Source of the DNA: Gammaproteobacteria bacterium
Lineage (GTDB): Bacteria > Pseudomonadota > Gammaproteobacteria > DSM-16500
Length of the DNA stretch: 46,371 bases
Assembly: GCA_013287765.1 (NCBI GenBank)
Contig: JABDDD010000011.1
Span: 423-46,793, forward strand
Reading direction: 5' to 3'
Positions 1 through 8,467 of the stretch are shown piece after piece. Numbering within the stretch: the stretch's first letter is position 1; each line of letters begins with the position of its first letter. The translations under genes and the position numbers were made by a program. The notes under the pieces were generated by a model. The model saw only the letters and a program-made list of their open reading frames with translations. It was not told the DNA's origin and ran no database searches.

Positions 1-603
1 TCTTTCACTAGGTCGCTAATACCATCATCGTTTTTTTTGTTCATAATGATTGTTATTTTTCAGAAGACGCTTAACAAGCTCAACAGCATTCTCTTGATCA
101 AGTTTTTCTAGCTGAATAGACGGACAACTCCATTTAGCATAGCGCGATGTAATAAGAACATGCCCGCTTTTATCAGGTAAGAATGGTGCAAGCACCTCTT
201 CATTGTCTGCATCATCGTAGATAAATAAACCATTGGGATGTTTTGACATGAAAGTTTTCACAATAGCAATAAGGTCGGCATCCGATGTCTCATCATCTAC
301 AGGCAATTTATAATGATAATAAAAGCTAAAATTACGATATTCTTTAATCAAATTTTCTCTAGTACTTGCATCGAAAAAAACACAATAATCATAAGGCTTA
401 TTATTTTTCAAATAAAATAATCTTGTCAAAGAGGTCTTGCCTATTCCTGCTGGGCCATGACAAACTAAGGTAAATGGTTCTTTGATAGAAAATTTTTCGA
501 CTATTTTTTGATAAACAATAGGATGTTCTATCAATAGAGGCCCATTAAAAAGCGGGAACCCCAATGCGCGAGGGCCTTTAAAATCAGCTTGATGAGTAAA
601 CAT
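1..603 (-). pseudogene. NB-ARC ATPase, apparently frameshifted, runs off left edge
   Basis: STAND-type NB-ARC nucleotide-binding domain. The 192-residue frame shows a Walker A GPAGIGKTS (residues 50-58), Walker B GLFIYDDAD (125-133) and the sensor strand HVLITSR (148-154), then an LxxLDxENAVEL segment typical of the ARC region. The frame stops at 25-27 directly after a run of eight A (minus strand; T at 31-38). Dropping one A gives QKNDDGISDLVK, running to the window edge. That is the expected continuation of NB-ARC proteins, where a DLVKELGYLPLALEQAA-like segment usually follows, so the gene looks frameshifted by +1 in the homopolymer. It could instead be a sequencing error or an expressed slippage site. 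No Shine-Dalgarno precedes the ATG at 603. The family provides the ATP/ADP switch of signalling or effector proteins with C-terminal repeats; those would lie outside the window. Confidence 0.7.
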
Positions 604-872
604 AAGAAAGGACAGACCATGTAAAATTAATTACCAAAATTATATAGAAACTACAAATAGATAACAACTCATGATCAATGCCAATAACGACGGTTATCAG
701 AGCAATCACAAGTTAACTTCTTTAAGGTTTTCAAAGGGTAATTTTTTATATTTTGTCATCGATAATAGGGAGTATCTATAAGAAGTGATTATCGATAATT
801 GTTATAAGAAAAGACTAATTTTTTAGTTTTGATCAATCCTCACTGTATTCTTTATTCTTGCTATTTTAAAGA

Positions 873-1319
873 TCATGGTTCTTGTCGTATCCAAATTTGC
901 GTGCGCCAAAAAATAGTCCAATAGCCACGTACTTGTAGTTTTTTACCGTTATCAATTAAAGTAAAACTACCTTTATAAATATTCCCTTCTTTAGGATCAA
1001 GAATTTTACCATTAGCCCAACTACCGTCAGATTGTTTTTCGAAATCCCATAAAAATACTAATCCCTGAACAGGCTTATCTTTGAAATTTCCTGGGCAATT
1101 AACACAATGCTCCGCAGGGTCGCGGCCATTACCTGGAAAGATTTTTAATATCTTTCCGTACATTTTTCCATTATTTTCATAAATTTCTACAATTCCAGAA
1201 CGATCATGTGTTTTATCACTGATAGTAAGCCAATTGCCGACAGGCGAACTTAAATCCATAGCAAATGCAATGGTAGAAAAGGTGAGTGATATAAAAAACA
1301 ATAATAATTTTTGATACAT
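873..1319 (-). CDS. Secreted DUF2147-family protein
   Basis: A 148-residue protein with an N-terminal signal peptide (hydrophobic stretch to about residue 20, ending FAMA-like) followed by one DUF2147 domain. Recognisable family features are PVGNWLT near the mature N-terminus, the GIVEIYENNGKMYGKI strand pair, a C-x2-C motif (HCVNCPG), and the GLVFLWDFEK and YKGSFTL segments. DUF2147 proteins are small periplasmic or exported beta-rich proteins of unknown biochemical role. The start is supported by AAGGA eight bases upstream. It is probably transcribed alone: the next complete gene upstream on this strand is separated by the 1.9-6.0 kb membrane pair. Confidence 0.85.
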   Translation of the reverse strand: MYQKLLLFFISLTFSTIAFAMDLSSPVGNWLTISDKTHDRSGIVEIYENNGKMYGKILKIFPGNGRDPAEHCVNCPGNFKDKPVQGLVFLWDFEKQSDGSWANGKILDPKEGNIYKGSFTLIDNGKKLQVRGYWTIFWRTQIWIRQEP

Positions 1320-1922
1320 GAATTAATTCCTTTTATTTACAAGCTTGTTTGATTTAATAAATGTATTGTTAACCAAAAAAAATTGCTTCTATGCAAACTT
1401 TGAAATTCTTATACATCAAGAAATTATAAAATTATATAGTATGACATGATACGTAATACTATTAACTATTTTCCCAGAGTATTACATCCAGATAGTACCT
1501 CATGGCAGGGTCTAACACTTTGTAAAATCCGTCATGGTTATGGCAAACCAAATCCTTATGCATTAAAACTTCGGTAGCTTGTTGGGAATTCGTTTTCTCT
1601 ATTAATAAAAGCGTCACCTAACGCAACTCCTTCTGGAAAATATTTTAGAGAATTCATCACATAACCTTATATTATATATAATTATGTGATTGTAAGTTAT
1701 ATGAAATAAAATATCAATAGGAGTATGAAATTGATGCGAATGTAAAAAAAACAAATCATTGCATGGTAGCATAAGCAATTTTCATGGATTGAAATCCTCT
1801 AATTTGATGCCACATTTTTTCCTAAAAATCGTGTATTATATTAATTGCTTAACTTTTTGCAACGGAGCCATTACGAGGGCGACTTAGTTATTAATCATTG
1901 ACAAGGATAGGTCTTAAACGCT
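1320..1922. other. Gene-poor interval with an ATPase remnant
   Basis: About 600 bases without an intact gene. It is strongly AT-rich (for example 1665-1700) and contains a broken minus-strand coding remnant listed separately. The final 100 bases presumably carry the promoter and leader of the downstream membrane protein, but I see no convincing -35/-10 pair. No hairpin terminator or repeat was recognised. Confidence 0.6.
1462..1657 (-). pseudogene. Remnant of an ATPase C-terminal region
   Basis: Read from ATG 1657 the minus strand gives MNSLKYFPEGVALGDAFINRE and soon hits a stop. After a one-base shift near 1592-1600 another frame continues QQATEVLMHKDLVCHNHDGF and YKVLDPAMRYYL up to a TAA at 1462-1464. 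The pattern of a winged-helix-like segment followed by a 'xYxVxDPxxRxxL' strand resembles the C-terminal end of archaeal-type or AAA ATPases. Length is 196 bases, not a multiple of three, consistent with a decayed fragment. Similarity is judged by eye only, and no N-terminal ATPase part is present nearby. Confidence 0.35.
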
Positions 1923-3956
1923 ATGCAATCCACTATCGTAAAAAATGTATCACGTTTTGATAAGTATAGACTGGTATTATTAAGCTTTTTGATGTTATTT
2001 ATAGAACTTGTTTTAATTCGTTGGAGTCAAGCTAATGTTCTTTACTTAGCATACTTTTCAAATTTTGTTTTGCTTGGTAGTTTTTTAGGTATGGGTATAG
2101 GTTTTATCCATGAAAATAGCAAATTATATGAATTGACTCCTTTAGCTCTTCTTGGGTTTATTATTTTTATAAACAAATTTTCTGCGCATATTGAAATTTC
2201 AACAAATGATTTATTTGATAAATTTTTAATTTTTTCTAATTATCATGTTTCTGGATTGCCTCCTTGGGTTACAATGTCATGTATTTTCTTAATGTCCGCC
2301 ATGACAATGGCATGTATAGCTAATGGAGTAGCAGCAACATTTTCAAAATTTGATCCTCTAAAAGCTTATAGACTAGATATTTTAGGTTCACTGATTGGAA
2401 TATCTACATTTTTTATTTTAAGTTTTCTTTATGCTCCACCTATTGCCTGGACGCTTGTTATATTTTTACTTTTTGCCATTTTGCTTTTTAAGCAATGGCG
2501 ACAGTTGGATTTTATTTCTTTACTTCAAATAAGTTGTTTATTTCTTTTAGTTGTTATAGCAATAAAAGATTCTTTTACTCCTAATGTCTTTTGGTCTCCT
2601 TATTCAAAAATTATTTTACAAGATTTGGGCAATAAAACCTCTTTAGTCACTACCAACGGTATACCCTATCAAATAATGGAAACATCGCTCACGCGTCACC
2701 ACTTAGAGCCATTTTATTGGATTCCTTATCAACATAGAGTAGATGATAAGGGGCCTCAAAAAATTTTGATTATAGGAGCAGGAACAGGAAGTGATGTTGC
2801 AATTGGATTAGAAGAAGGTGCAGCATCCATAGATGCTGTAGAAATCGATCCTATTTTATACCAACTTGGGAAACAACATCCTGATCGACCTTATAGTAAT
2901 CCTCGAGTTCATATTATTCTTGATGATGGAAGATCATTTTTACAACATACCCATAAATTATATAACATGATTATATTTGCGTTGCCTGATTCACATGTAT
3001 TGCTTTCAGGGCAATCTTCTTTACGGCTTGAAAGCTACTTATTAACAAAAGAAGCAATAGAAGCTGCAAAAAAACATCTAGCACCCAATGGAATATTTGC
3101 TGCGTATAATTATTATAGACAGCGATGGGTGGTCGATCGCCTCGCAAATACCTTGTCTATTATTTTTAAAAAAACTCCTTGTTTAGATACGTATGGAAAG
3201 CAATCAACCTCCTGGAGTGTCCTTACCATTAGTATCAATCAAAATGCATTATTTTGTTCGTCTTATTGGCACTCTGAAGTTAAATCCTATAATAATCCAG
3301 CAACTGATGATCATCCATTTTTTTATCTTAAACGAAACTCTATACCCACAACCTATCAGGTGATGCTGGGATCAATATTATTGTTAACTATAATGGTATT
3401 TTGTTTTATTAAGGGAACGTTTCGTAGTATTAATGATAACTTAGATTTGTTTTTTTTAGGAATTGCATTCTTACTTTTAGAAACAAAAAGCATTGCTATT
3501 TTTGCTTTATTATTCGGAACAACATGGATAGTAAATGCGCTTGTTTTTATAGGTATATTATTTTCAGTTTATACTGCAATCGAAATAAGTCCGTATGTTT
3601 CAAAGTTGCGTTTTTATTTTCTCTATGGATTATTAGGATTCTCCTTAATTTTCGCTTGGTATATTCCAGCAAATAGTTTATTGTCATTATCAATGATCCT
3701 ACGTTTTTTAATAGGAAGTATTTTGACATTCTCTCCCATAATATTTGCCAATTTGATTTTTGCTAAACGTTTCCAATTCACGTATCAATCAACATCTGCA
3801 TTTGGCGCAAACTTGATCGGCGCTATGTTAGGTGGGACATTAGAATATAGTGCGCTCATTTTTGGATACAGAAATTTATTAATTATTATAGCTATTTTAT
3901 ACGGTGCTGCTTTTGTATTTGCTAAGAGAAAGAATTACAAAATTTCTACCATATAG
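1923..3956 (+). CDS. Multipass membrane protein with spermidine-synthase-like domain (copy A)
   Basis: A 677-residue protein: about six or seven N-terminal membrane segments (to about residue 215), a soluble Rossmann-type methyltransferase domain (about 225-460), then another set of membrane segments to the C-terminus. The soluble domain has the nucleotide-binding loop IIGAGTGSD (about 281-290), the acidic ribose-binding motif VEID (about 307) and the RLESYLLTKEA segment typical of spermidine-synthase-like proteins. Where true spermidine synthases have the catalytic Asp (DVIIxDxxDP), this protein has MIIFALPD, so that Asp is Ala. Ordinary polyamine aminopropyl transfer is therefore unlikely, and the real substrate is unknown. 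It is convergent with, and clearly homologous to, the gene at 4015-6039 (shared LLETKSI, FALLFG.TWIVNALVF and FGxNxIGAMxGGxLEY blocks). Confidence 0.85.
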   Translation: MQSTIVKNVSRFDKYRLVLLSFLMLFIELVLIRWSQANVLYLAYFSNFVLLGSFLGMGIGFIHENSKLYELTPLALLGFIIFINKFSAHIEISTNDLFDKFLIFSNYHVSGLPPWVTMSCIFLMSAMTMACIANGVAATFSKFDPLKAYRLDILGSLIGISTFFILSFLYAPPIAWTLVIFLLFAILLFKQWRQLDFISLLQISCLFLLVVIAIKDSFTPNVFWSPYSKIILQDLGNKTSLVTTNGIPYQIMETSLTRHHLEPFYWIPYQHRVDDKGPQKILIIGAGTGSDVAIGLEEGAASIDAVEIDPILYQLGKQHPDRPYSNPRVHIILDDGRSFLQHTHKLYNMIIFALPDSHVLLSGQSSLRLESYLLTKEAIEAAKKHLAPNGIFAAYNYYRQRWVVDRLANTLSIIFKKTPCLDTYGKQSTSWSVLTISINQNALFCSSYWHSEVKSYNNPATDDHPFFYLKRNSIPTTYQVMLGSILLLTIMVFCFIKGTFRSINDNLDLFFLGIAFLLLETKSIAIFALLFGTTWIVNALVFIGILFSVYTAIEISPYVSKLRFYFLYGLLGFSLIFAWYIPANSLLSLSMILRFLIGSILTFSPIIFANLIFAKRFQFTYQSTSAFGANLIGAMLGGTLEYSALIFGYRNLLIIIAILYGAAFVFAKRKNYKISTI

Positions 3957-4014
3957 ACTTAAAGAAAGATTGTTAAAAAAATATAAAAACTGAAATAAGC
4001 AGCATGACTTTTAG

Positions 4015-6039
4015 TTACGATACTTGCATTTCACGTTTTCTAGCGATTAAGAAAGCTCCCATATAGAAAAATGCGATCAAAATAAGTAAAAACTGATGAC
4101 CTGTTATCATTGATATATATTCCAGTAATCCTCCTATCATGGCTCCTATCATATTTACACCAAAGGCTGCTCTCGAATTAATGGCGTATTGAAATCGAGT
4201 TGCAAAAGCAATATTGGCTAAAAATACTGGACTAAATGTAACAAGGCTTGCTACTAGAAAACGTGGAATGAATGAGAATGTTAAAAAGCTTTCTGCAGGT
4301 AACCGCCAACTGATTAATAAGCTTAGCAATAATAACCCATAAATATATTTAGTTGAAACGCGTGGAAAATGTGAGGTAAATTCAATAGCTAAATAAATTA
4401 AGCTGAGAATTCCAAAAAAGACTAACGCATTGACTATCCAAGTATTACCAAAAAGCAAAGCAAAACTGATAATACTTTTTGTTTCTAACAAAAGAAAAGC
4501 CATTCCCATAAATAATAAATCTAGATTATCACGAACAGCATTCAGCGCATGACTACTCGTGTGGATAATTAAAAGTGTAATTAAAAAAATTAAAGCAAGA
4601 GTACCTCTATATAACGGCGGAATTTGATTATATTGTAAATATAAAAAAGGATGATCATCCGTAGCAGGTGCAACATACGTATCAGCCTTCTGTGACCAGT
4701 AAGCTGAGCATGATAGATGATTGTTAAGATTCACTGCTAAAGCGAGAGAAAAAGCATTTCCTGTACCAAATGTGTCAACACAGGGAGAAACTCCAAATAC
4801 GGCTTTTATCGTATTAGCATATCGATCTGTTAACCATAGCGAGTGGTCATGACTATAGTACCCATACATTGAAAAAATCCCGTCTGGTTTCAGATGTTGA
4901 CGTGCGGCAGACACAGCTTCTTTAGTATAAATATAGCTTTCAAGACGTAATGAAGACTGCCCACTCACTAAAGTAATTGAATCTGTCAATGCAAATAGTA
5001 TGAGATCATATAAATGATGTGTTTGCTGAAGGAATGCTCGGCCATCGTTAAGGATAATATGAACTCTTGGGTCATTATAAGGATGATCAGGGTTAAAAAG
5101 ACGACCTAGTTTATATAAAACAGGATCAATTTCAACAGCATCAATATGTTTTGCACCATGAGCCAAAGCAATTGCTACATCACCTCCATTGCCTGCCCCG
5201 ATAATTAATACATTTTCAGGTGCTGATTTATATTGATAAGGGAAAAAATAAAAAGGTTCAGTTGCTTTTCGCCTTTCCATGGACTCAATTCTTTGATGTG
5301 GCACTCCATTGACCCAAACATCTATATAGTTACCTTTAATTGAATCTATTATGGGATGGAGGGATATTTTATAATAAGGCGACCAAAGATAATTAGGTGT
5401 TATTGATTCGTAAGCAAGCGTTATTAAAAAAATGATCAAACAACCTATTTGTAAAATCGTGTACACCGATGTCCATTGCCATTCTTGGTAAAATAACAAA
5501 ACAAAGATTATAAATACCACCGCGCCCCATGCAATAGGAGTCGCGCAAAAATAAGACAGTATCGAAAAAGAAACAATACCAGCTAGAGATCCCAATATAT
5601 CTAATCGATAAGCAACCAGCGGACGAAATTTAATAAACAAAATCGCTATACTGTGTGCAATCGATGCCATGATTGCAGCTGTCATAAGAAAAATAAATGG
5701 CAATGTTATCCAAATTGGAAATCCAGATTTTTTATAAAGGCCAATTACAAGAAGACTGTCTATTCCGCTTTTACCGGTATAAGCTATATTGACTGGAAAA
5801 ACTGTCACAAATAGAATTAAGAATGCCAGTAATATAGGTGAAAATTGATATAATCGTGATGAGTGTGGTTGAAGAAATCCAATGCCAATTCCAAAAAAAC
5901 TGCCAAGCAATATAAAATTTGAAAAATAAGACAGAAAAAAAACATTTGAACCTAACCATCGAATTAAAGCTAATTCTAAAAAAAGTAATACAAAACTGAA
6001 TAAAAAAAGACGAGCCGCATGATATGAAAATGTCATCAT
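4015..6039 (-). CDS. Multipass membrane protein with spermidine-synthase-like domain (copy B)
   Basis: A 674-residue paralogue of the convergent gene ending at 3956, with the same order: N-terminal membrane bundle, soluble methyltransferase-like domain, C-terminal membrane bundle. Binding motifs are IIGAGNGGDVAIAL and DAVEIDPVLYKLG. The catalytic-Asp position again carries Ala (LILFALTDS), and RLESYIYTKEA follows as in copy A. The start is preceded by AGGA at suitable distance. Only 58 bases separate the two stop codons, without a clear intrinsic terminator. The copies have diverged substantially (different loops and lengths), suggesting an old duplication or two separately acquired genes with distinct substrates. 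Function unknown; the family is often annotated merely as spermidine synthase-like or fused MFS/spermidine synthase. Confidence 0.85.
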   Translation of the reverse strand: MMTFSYHAARLFLFSFVLLFLELALIRWLGSNVFFLSYFSNFILLGSFFGIGIGFLQPHSSRLYQFSPILLAFLILFVTVFPVNIAYTGKSGIDSLLVIGLYKKSGFPIWITLPFIFLMTAAIMASIAHSIAILFIKFRPLVAYRLDILGSLAGIVSFSILSYFCATPIAWGAVVFIIFVLLFYQEWQWTSVYTILQIGCLIIFLITLAYESITPNYLWSPYYKISLHPIIDSIKGNYIDVWVNGVPHQRIESMERRKATEPFYFFPYQYKSAPENVLIIGAGNGGDVAIALAHGAKHIDAVEIDPVLYKLGRLFNPDHPYNDPRVHIILNDGRAFLQQTHHLYDLILFALTDSITLVSGQSSLRLESYIYTKEAVSAARQHLKPDGIFSMYGYYSHDHSLWLTDRYANTIKAVFGVSPCVDTFGTGNAFSLALAVNLNNHLSCSAYWSQKADTYVAPATDDHPFLYLQYNQIPPLYRGTLALIFLITLLIIHTSSHALNAVRDNLDLLFMGMAFLLLETKSIISFALLFGNTWIVNALVFFGILSLIYLAIEFTSHFPRVSTKYIYGLLLLSLLISWRLPAESFLTFSFIPRFLVASLVTFSPVFLANIAFATRFQYAINSRAAFGVNMIGAMIGGLLEYISMITGHQFLLILIAFFYMGAFLIARKREMQVS

Positions 6040-6296
6040 TGTTAATCCTTTAACAGGTAACCCATTTAATTAGTTTTATCGCAAAATAATATTATTTAAT
6101 TAAACTCAACATAATAACAAATGAGCTAATCAAATGATAGATTGTAAATAGACTTGAATTAGATAGAAACGAGCCTTGCAAAACATTAACCCACTCTATG
6201 TCACCGCGTTATTGGAAGCAATGGACATTTAACAGGGTTTGGTGGTGGGCTTCAGAAAAAATCTTTTCTTTTACAGTTAGAAAAAAATCATTTTGC
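6040..6296. other. Intergenic region between two minus-strand genes
   Basis: About 257 bases. The AT-rich part next to 6039 presumably holds the promoter of the membrane protein. The stretch 6185-6255 is locally richer in GC and reads NPLYVTALLEAMDI before a stop on the plus strand, which could be a decayed fragment, but I cannot assign it. No terminator hairpin was recognised. Confidence 0.4.
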
Positions 6297-7061
6297 TTAA
6301 TACTCTAGAATGATTTTAAAGGTTTGGTCATCTAGTTTGTCAACAATCATAAAACGGGGTTGCTCCATTGGTTTAAAACTTTGATTAGCGGTATGGTAAC
6401 CAATAGTAAACGCCATGACATATCCAGCTTTTTTCGCTTCATTTTCTAAGTAATCATTATAAATTCCAAAAGGCCATGCCAACAAAGTAACTTTAATACC
6501 CATTTTATCTTCTAATATTTTTTTTGAAGTAAATAATTCTTTCTGTACAAACTGTCCATACGCGGCAGGTGAAAGTTTCTTTTTTATAATTTTAAAGTTC
6601 GGATGCGAATAAGTATGTCCTTGTATATCAAAAAGCCCTGTATTTTTTAATTCTTTTAATTGATCCCATGACAAGAAATGTTTTCCGCTTGAAATGCTTT
6701 CAGGATAAATAAATAAAGTAATTGGTATATTTAATTTTTTTATAATAGGGTACATATAAGTATAAACAGATTCCCAGCCATCATCAGCAGTGAGGACAAC
6801 GGGTCTTGGAGGAAGAGTATCACGCTTACCTTGTAAAAATTCCACGGCTTCTTTTAATGGAATAAACGTAAATCCATTATCTTTCAAGAGTTTTAAATTT
6901 GCTTCAAATTTTTGTGGAGTGATAGTCATGCTGCCTGGAACAGTAGGATTCAGATTGTGATAAAGAATAATAGGAATATTACGGTTGCTATTATTTGCAA
7001 AAGAGACATAGGGAAACATCATTGTAAGTACTATGATAAAAAAATAAATGAACCTCATCAT
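6297..7061 (-). CDS. Exported polysaccharide deacetylase (NodB domain)
   Basis: A 254-residue protein with an N-terminal signal peptide (about 1-22, ending VSFA) and a carbohydrate esterase 4/NodB domain. The catalytic pieces are visible: IPIILYHNL at the start of the domain, LTADDGWES (catalytic base and first metal ligand, DD), GHTYSHPNF (the H-x3-H metal ligands), and LAWPFGIYND (the R/W-PFG motif). This arrangement resembles PgaB/IcaB-type N-deacetylases acting on poly-N-acetylglucosamine or peptidoglycan-like substrates in the periplasm or at the cell surface. Two adjacent ATGs follow GGAGG closely, so the exact start could be 7061 or 7058. No other exopolysaccharide genes lie adjacent, so the substrate cannot be fixed from context. 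Confidence 0.88.
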   Translation of the reverse strand: MMRFIYFFIIVLTMMFPYVSFANNSNRNIPIILYHNLNPTVPGSMTITPQKFEANLKLLKDNGFTFIPLKEAVEFLQGKRDTLPPRPVVLTADDGWESVYTYMYPIIKKLNIPITLFIYPESISSGKHFLSWDQLKELKNTGLFDIQGHTYSHPNFKIIKKKLSPAAYGQFVQKELFTSKKILEDKMGIKVTLLAWPFGIYNDYLENEAKKAGYVMAFTIGYHTANQSFKPMEQPRFMIVDKLDDQTFKIILEY

Positions 7062-7192
7062 TCCTCCATGTTCAATAAGTCCTAAACTTAAATAATAGCT
7101 GCCGGAAGCAGTTAATTCAATCTGATGTTACTACTAAAAGAGCACCAAACTTTGTTAATTCTTCTGATCTAAAATCCACCGCAGGTAGTGCC

Positions 7193-8293
7193 TTAAAAAA
7201 TAACACAATTCTTTTTTCCTGAAAGAGTTGCTTGTGTACCGTTTTTAACGGGGGGCTTATGAAAAAATGAAGCAGACAACCCCATGTACCCTTTTACAAT
7301 TCCAGCTATTTCTGGTTGCAAAACAGCTGTCACTAAATTTTCATATTGCTTTTCAATGCCTTTTAATCGTTCTAAGTATTTCGTCATTTCTTCATAAGTA
7401 AATTCAATCATTGGCACATCTCCTGTCGCGAGTATAAATTCCTCGGGGATAGTCTCAAGATAACATTCCGTCTCAAAAAAAAATTCATTAAACTTATACC
7501 GATGAACATCGTCCCGTTCTTTAAGATATTCGGTAAATATATTTAAAATAAAAATTAAAGTGGTCAGTGGACCTAAATTATCCAGAGAAAATTTTCCATT
7601 TAACTTTCCTTTAAATCCTTGGATTAAAGTCTGAGATAAAGGAATATTATGCAATTTCAGCCAACACGAGATATCTCCTAATAAAGCTGTCAAAAAACAT
7701 CTATCTATTAAAGAAGTTTTTAATTTTTTTGAAACTACAAAAGAAATAATATCCATATAATTTTTTTCTAAGAGTTCTTCAATCTTATTTTGCTGTTTGT
7801 GTTCGTGGGCGGATGATTTTTTCAAATCTTGTAATTTTTTATAAACAATACCAAAAATATTGCAATCATCATTATTTGATGCAATAGGCTTATTGACTAA
7901 CAACTTAATGATATCTATATGACCTTTTGAAACTGCAAGACTGAGTGTCGCAGTGACACTTGCTCCTTTTGTTAATAATAGCTCCACCACTGTCTTATGG
8001 CCTTCATAGATCGCTAACTTCAATGGCGTATAATAATCTTCTTCAGGAGGCGTTATTTTTGTGAATGTCTGCAGCTTAGGTTTGCTGCCATCAATAGGGG
8101 CGCCTTGATCAAGCAACCATTGCACAATTTCTACATGACCAAGACGAGCAGCTGCTCTTAGCGGTTCATTATGTTCATAATTCAAATCAAGCTGCCCAGT
8201 ATTAAAGATATCTACAACGTCATCTAACTTACCGTTACGTACAGCCGCTGAAAAAAGTTTTTCTGGGGCTCTTAGATTCATTTCATTTCTCAT
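7193..8293 (-). CDS. Ankyrin-repeat protein with C-terminal CaaX box, effector candidate
   Basis: A 366-residue protein without signal peptide. Ankyrin repeats occupy about residues 10-135: EPLRAAARLGHVEIVQWLL (44-61), TPLKLAIYEGHKTVVELLL (89-107) and a shortened one with LSLAVSKGHIDIIKLLV (117-133). The remaining ~230 residues are mostly helical and unrecognised. The last four residues are C-V-I-F (codons TGT GTT ATT TTT before TAA at 7193-7195). This is a good fit to a eukaryotic CaaX prenylation box (Cys, two aliphatics, then Phe, which favours geranylgeranyl or farnesyl transfer), preceded by a basic KKN. Bacteria lack CaaX prenyltransferases, while several Legionella effectors, including the ankyrin protein AnkB, end in such boxes. 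I infer a type IV-secreted effector anchored to host membranes. Translocation itself is not shown by the sequence. Confidence 0.85.
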   Translation of the reverse strand: MRNEMNLRAPEKLFSAAVRNGKLDDVVDIFNTGQLDLNYEHNEPLRAAARLGHVEIVQWLLDQGAPIDGSKPKLQTFTKITPPEEDYYTPLKLAIYEGHKTVVELLLTKGASVTATLSLAVSKGHIDIIKLLVNKPIASNNDDCNIFGIVYKKLQDLKKSSAHEHKQQNKIEELLEKNYMDIISFVVSKKLKTSLIDRCFLTALLGDISCWLKLHNIPLSQTLIQGFKGKLNGKFSLDNLGPLTTLIFILNIFTEYLKERDDVHRYKFNEFFFETECYLETIPEEFILATGDVPMIEFTYEEMTKYLERLKGIEKQYENLVTAVLQPEIAGIVKGYMGLSASFFHKPPVKNGTQATLSGKKNCVIF

Positions 8294-8467
8294 AATAAAT
8301 TAAAATAATATACTTCATTACCATAAAAATCATCAAAATTAAAATGCAATAATGTATTTTTTAGCCACTTTCAAGTGTTTTCTAGGTTAAAATGTACATA
8401 ATCTGATTTAAATCTGACCCAGGAAGTGTTAAGCTAGGCTTTAATTTTATCATGAGTCCATATTTAC

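Noticed and set aside
3957-4014. Terminator between the two convergent membrane proteins
   Set aside because: Only a weak mismatch-containing complement (AACTGAAA with TTTTAGTT) was found; not convincing.
1923-6039. Calling the membrane proteins spermidine synthase (speE)
   Set aside because: Catalytic Asp is replaced by Ala in both copies and the domain is embedded between membrane bundles, so the polyamine name would mislead.
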